Source: Phycocordibacter sp964398865 | Lineage (GTDB): Bacteria > Patescibacteriota > Minisyncoccia > Phycocordibacterales > Phycocordibacteraceae | DNA: 7,888 nucleotides | Reading direction: 5' to 3' | Assembly (NCBI GenBank): GCA_964398865.1 | Contig: CAYNOO010000022.1 | Location: 1-7,888, forward strand | Shown: positions 5,646-7,888 of the stretch, piece by piece | Layout of the letters: every line of letters begins with the position of its first letter | How positions within the stretch are numbered: position 1 is the stretch's first letter | Program-made: the position numbers and the translations under genes | The notes under the pieces: model-generated | The model's input: only the letters and a program-made list of their open reading frames with translations | Database searches by the model: none | Told to the model about the DNA's origin: nothing

Positions 5646-6473
5646 TTAAATCTTGCAGAGCGCGATACTTTCTTCAATGATGCTGAACTGCTTCTTGCCG
5701 GAGATGCCTATGGCGTGGAGCGCACCTGGATTTTCCGGGATCATATGGCACATGGTGACGCCATTCTCAAGCAGGCGCATCTTCTCTTTAGAAGAAAGTG
5801 ACGTGAGTACTGTGATGGGATAGAGCTTCGTTTCGCGTATAAAATCAGACAAGCTCGCTCCGTCAGGGTGGCTCCATCCGAGAAGCTTTATACCTGAGCA
5901 GTTCGAGTATTCGATGGCTTTCGAAGTGAACTTCGTGTTCGTCACGAGCCACCCCTCGTCGATTCCCGCTTTCTCTTTCCTATCCTCCGCGCCCCACTGT
6001 ATATCCCAGTACCTGGCGCGAACATACAGCGCGGTCTTCAAATCAGTTTTGAATGCGGGGGTGTTGTGAAATTTCAATTCTGCTCCTATCGCCTTATCGC
6101 CTTTCCTCATCACGACATCTACCTCGTGATCAACACAGCGCCCCTGCACCATCACGCCGTACGAAGTTTCATAGCCCTTAGCGTGCATGAGTGCGGCAAA
6201 AAATTTCTCAAAAGGAAACCCGGTGGGTCCTAAATCCAATATCGCACGGCGCATCGAGTAGCGAGCAGCGGAAACAGTCTCTTCTTTTCTGAGAAGCCTG
6301 AATGCCTCCTCATAAATAGCGGTCGTCGTCATACCTTCCCTCACCCACTTCGCGACCCTTTGGGCTACTGCTTCGGCGAGCGCTTCTTCGGTGCCCGAAC
6401 GGCGAAGTGATGCGACAAGCTTCCTAACTTCGAAAGACTCCTTCGTACCGTCCCCTTTAGTGATTATCGGCAT
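5646..6473 (-). CDS. ATP-cone domain fused to Mrr-like restriction endonuclease
   Basis: Two recognisable parts in 275 residues. Residues about 1-85 match the ATP-cone, the nucleotide-sensing module of ribonucleotide reductases and NrdR: ITKGDGTKESFEVRKLVASL near the start and TTAIYEEAFRLLRKEETVSA plus RYSMRRAI at its end. Residues about 86-205 match the Mrr/type IV restriction fold: GFPFEKFFAALMHAKGY, then HEVDVV (E117, D119) and GAELK (E132, K134) as the PD-(D/E)XK metal site, then the alpha/beta core with GWLVTNTKFT. The C-terminal segment (LTSLSSKEKMRLLENGVTMC, about 223-242) looks like a helix-hairpin-helix DNA-binding unit. The likely role is a DNA endonuclease gated by ATP/dATP level; its target is unknown. 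It starts 24 nt after the zinc-ribbon gene and ends 30 nt before the next nuclease. TATGAT ends 6 nt before the ATG. Confidence 0.9.
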   Translation of the reverse strand: MPIITKGDGTKESFEVRKLVASLRRSGTEEALAEAVAQRVAKWVREGMTTTAIYEEAFRLLRKEETVSAARYSMRRAILDLGPTGFPFEKFFAALMHAKGYETSYGVMVQGRCVDHEVDVVMRKGDKAIGAELKFHNTPAFKTDLKTALYVRARYWDIQWGAEDRKEKAGIDEGWLVTNTKFTSKAIEYSNCSGIKLLGWSHPDGASLSDFIRETKLYPITVLTSLSSKEKMRLLENGVTMCHMIPENPGALHAIGISGKKQFSIIEESIALCKI

Positions 6474-6479
6474 GAGACA

Positions 6480-6485
6480 ATCATA
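6480..6485 (-). promoter_or_regulatory. -10 box TATGAT, 6 nt before the ATP-cone nuclease ATG
   Basis: Minus strand TATGAT-TGTCTC-ATG(6473), one mismatch to TATAAT, within the 24-nt gap after the zinc-ribbon gene. No Shine-Dalgarno and no clear -35. Confidence 0.5.
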
Positions 6486-6497
6486 ACCCGTTTTTGT

Positions 6498-6695
6498 TTA
6501 GAGTCCGCTTGAGCACCGTTTACATTCCCGACCTTTGTTGAGCTTGCCGGCTAAAAATCCATTGCCATAAAATACCCCACTTTCACAGTTGCAGCTTCTA
6601 CAAACGCCTTCAAGCGTATAAGGACCACGATCTACATAGCCACATTTCCCGCGGCGCAATGCCAATGCTTGTAATGATTCTTGAGCTTCAGTCAT
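6498..6695 (-). CDS. Small zinc-ribbon-like protein (65 aa), unknown function
   Basis: I do not recognise a named family. The 65-residue product has six cysteines: C18, then CRSCNC (C32, C35, C37), then CKRC (C58, C61). Two CxxC knuckles 22 residues apart between the inner cysteines (C35 to C58) are the hallmark of a zinc ribbon; C18 or C37 could be extra ligands. The middle is Gly-rich (GVFYGNGFLAGK), which fits beta-hairpins between the knuckles. The N-terminal 16 residues are likely a helix. The ATG lies 4 nt after the mnmA stop, so the two are probably expressed together, and the ATP-cone nuclease follows 24 nt downstream. A nucleic-acid-binding or adaptor role is plausible but unproven. 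The regular Cys spacing argues that this short frame is a real gene. Confidence 0.75.
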   Translation of the reverse strand: MTEAQESLQALALRRGKCGYVDRGPYTLEGVCRSCNCESGVFYGNGFLAGKLNKGRECKRCSSGL

Positions 6696-6699
6696 AATT

Positions 6700-7728
6700 T
6701 TAATTTACTACACCTCCACCGAGACAGATTGAACGTATAGAATCATATACGACCAATGATTGACCTGAGGCTATGGATTGAGGTTTTTCAAAAGACACCT
6801 GCCCATTCTTAACTTCAACAGGCATGAGCGGCTGACGATAACGGTAGCGGGCAAGGAAATTACCTTCAGGTGCCGCTCCGGCTACCCAACTCTGGTTTGA
6901 GAGACCGAAAGTTTTCGTCGCGCCTACTTCGAGCGGATTTTCAGAAACCGTCAATTCATTCTTTGAAATATCTTTTGAAACGACATACAAACGCTCACCC
7001 GATTTTGAAGTGAAACCGTGACGCTGCCCTATGGTGTAGAACCATGCTCCTTCGTGCATTCCAATTTCTTTTCCAGATTCATCGCGAACTATTCCTTTTT
7101 CCATTGGAAGATAGCGCTTGAGAAAACTCGGCATATCCACGTGACCCAAGAAACACAAACCCTGTGAGTCAGGGCGACTGGCGTTTGGTAAATTTGCTTC
7201 AAGCGCGAGCCTTCGCACTTCACTTTTTATTAATACTCCTACAGGAAAAAGTGAATGAGAAAGGTCGTCTTGATTCAATGTCCACAAAAAGTATGTCTGA
7301 TCTTTTTCTTTATCTTCAGAAGCTGAAAGCTGAAAGCTCGCATCTGAAATCTGATTCACAGCATAATGCCCGGTCGCAATCATGTCAGCTCCATTGCCTC
7401 TGGCTTTCTCCCAAAACGCTCCGAACTTAATTACGCGATTACACATCACGTCCGGGTTTGGCGTTCTCCCAACCTTGTATTCTTTCACAAAATAATCAAC
7501 GACATCGCGCTTATATTCTTCGGAAAGGTCATAGGTAACAAAAGGGATTCCCAGATGAGCGGCGACCCTCATCGCCTCCAGACGATCCCTAACGCCTGTG
7601 CACGGTAAAAAATCAGGTTCCCATCCTTTGATGAATGCTCCAACCACTCTGTATCCTTGTTTCTTGAGTAGATATGCAGAAACAGCGGAATCTACTCCAC
7701 CCGAAAGTCCAACAAATACAGTCTGCAT
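6700..7728 (-). CDS. mnmA: tRNA-specific 2-thiouridylase MnmA
   Basis: Thiolates U34 at C2 in the wobble position of tRNA-Lys, -Glu and -Gln, using ATP to adenylate the base and a persulfide relay for sulfur. From the ATG at 7728 it is 342 residues, slightly shorter than E. coli MnmA. Visible landmarks: PP-loop SGGVDS (9-14), NPDVMCNRVIKFG with catalytic C96, the TGHYA segment (119-123), KDQTYFLW (142-149), and DSQGLCFLG with the persulfide C192. YTIGQRHG and the C-terminal beta-barrel region follow. The start is chosen because MQTVFVGLSGGVDS matches the family N-terminus; an upstream in-frame GTG at 7773 adds 15 unsupported residues. TAGCCT ends 7 nt before the ATG with TGGACT as a weak -35 at 17 nt. 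It is followed by the zinc-ribbon gene after 4 nt. Confidence 0.97.
   Translation of the reverse strand: MQTVFVGLSGGVDSAVSAYLLKKQGYRVVGAFIKGWEPDFLPCTGVRDRLEAMRVAAHLGIPFVTYDLSEEYKRDVVDYFVKEYKVGRTPNPDVMCNRVIKFGAFWEKARGNGADMIATGHYAVNQISDASFQLSASEDKEKDQTYFLWTLNQDDLSHSLFPVGVLIKSEVRRLALEANLPNASRPDSQGLCFLGHVDMPSFLKRYLPMEKGIVRDESGKEIGMHEGAWFYTIGQRHGFTSKSGERLYVVSKDISKNELTVSENPLEVGATKTFGLSNQSWVAGAAPEGNFLARYRYRQPLMPVEVKNGQVSFEKPQSIASGQSLVVYDSIRSICLGGGVVN
6702..6707 (-). promoter_or_regulatory. -10-like box TAAATT, 6 nt before the zinc-ribbon ATG
   Basis: Minus strand TAAATT-AAAATT-ATG(6695). The hexamer covers the last sense codons and first stop base of mnmA. The surrounding AT-richness makes a chance match more likely than for the other boxes. 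Confidence 0.3.
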
Positions 7729-7735
7729 ACAAGAA

Positions 7736-7741
7736 AGGCTA
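7736..7741 (-). promoter_or_regulatory. -10-like box TAGCCT, 7 nt before mnmA ATG
   Basis: Minus strand TAGCCT-TTCTTGT-ATG(7728), with TGGACT (7759-7764) 17 nt upstream matching four of six -35 bases. The hexamer itself keeps only the TA....T frame, so it is weak on its own. Confidence 0.35.
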
Positions 7742-7787
7742 ACCTCTTTCGATGGCGCAGTCCAGTAATACACCTATAGTTCAAAAA

Positions 7788-7888
7788 CTAACTGGTGCGG
7801 GCAATCAAATCTACTACGAGAGCAAGTCCCAGTGCGCTTCCGAAGAGTATTGAATATAAGATTTCGGAATCCGACAATACAAGCTTGG
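7788..7888 (-). CDS. C-terminal end of a probable membrane protein (partial, 32 residues visible)
   Basis: One minus-strand frame enters from the window edge and stops at a TAG (7788-7790). It encodes a mostly hydrophobic stretch (ILYSILFGSALGLALVVDL) followed by a short IARTS end, which looks like a transmembrane helix at a C-terminus. The other two minus frames are more polar and read less like protein. The stop lies 59 nt upstream of the mnmA start, in the same direction, so it would be the previous gene of the train. No family can be named from so little. Confidence 0.45.
   Translation of the reverse strand, partial: KLVLSDSEILYSILFGSALGLALVVDLIARTS

Noticed and set aside
5112..5801. Plus-strand open frame of 229 codons
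   Set aside because: It lies opposite two well-supported nuclease genes and shows no family motifs; its length is a by-product of the codon pattern of the real genes.
7729..7773. GTG-initiated N-terminal extension of MnmA
   Set aside because: MnmA proteins begin just before the PP-loop, as the ATG at 7728 does.

Overview
The window reads as a piece of chromosome from a Patescibacteria (CPR)-like bacterium, most likely of the Parcubacteria/Paceibacteria type. This is an inference from protein style: an alanyl-tRNA synthetase of the GMQP/DIDEVG type, a cytosolic M13 peptidase, an ATP-cone/Mrr fusion, a one-domain MGMT protein, very tight gene packing and no visible Shine-Dalgarno sequences. 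TGA is used as a normal stop (ends of the genes at 1358 and 3660), so the code is standard bacterial code 11, not the Gly-TGA code of Absconditabacteria/Gracilibacteria.

Layout. On the minus strand, 1-1345 is the N-terminal 448 residues of alaS, cut by the window edge. Just upstream of it (1358-1627) is a small, highly charged helical protein of unknown function. Divergent from these, on the plus strand, 1693-3660 is a complete M13 (neprilysin/PepO) metallopeptidase. It converges on a long minus-strand train, with a perfect 28-bp palindrome between the two stops. Read in the direction of transcription (7888 to 3755), the train is: the C-terminus of a probable membrane protein, mnmA (tRNA 2-thiouridylase), a 65-residue zinc-ribbon-like protein, an ATP-cone/Mrr-like nuclease, a Cas4/RecB-like PD-(D/E)XK nuclease with cysteine pairs, a one-domain MGMT alkyltransferase and ung (uracil-DNA glycosylase).

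How the genes work together. The last four train genes all act on DNA: two different restriction-superfamily nucleases, one alkyl-guanine repair or sensing protein and one uracil-excision enzyme. They make a compact repair/defence-like block next to the translation genes mnmA and alaS.

The most striking non-coding signal is that eight of nine gene starts carry a TAnnnT hexamer ending 6-8 nt before the start codon (exactly 6 nt in five cases), with no Shine-Dalgarno. This is the arrangement expected of leaderless mRNAs with the -10 box abutting the ORF, and it also appears at starts inside the apparent operon. The ninth gene, ung, instead has a leader with several inverted and direct GATTCA copies that can pair in alternative ways. 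No RNA gene, CRISPR array, insertion sequence or integrase was seen.
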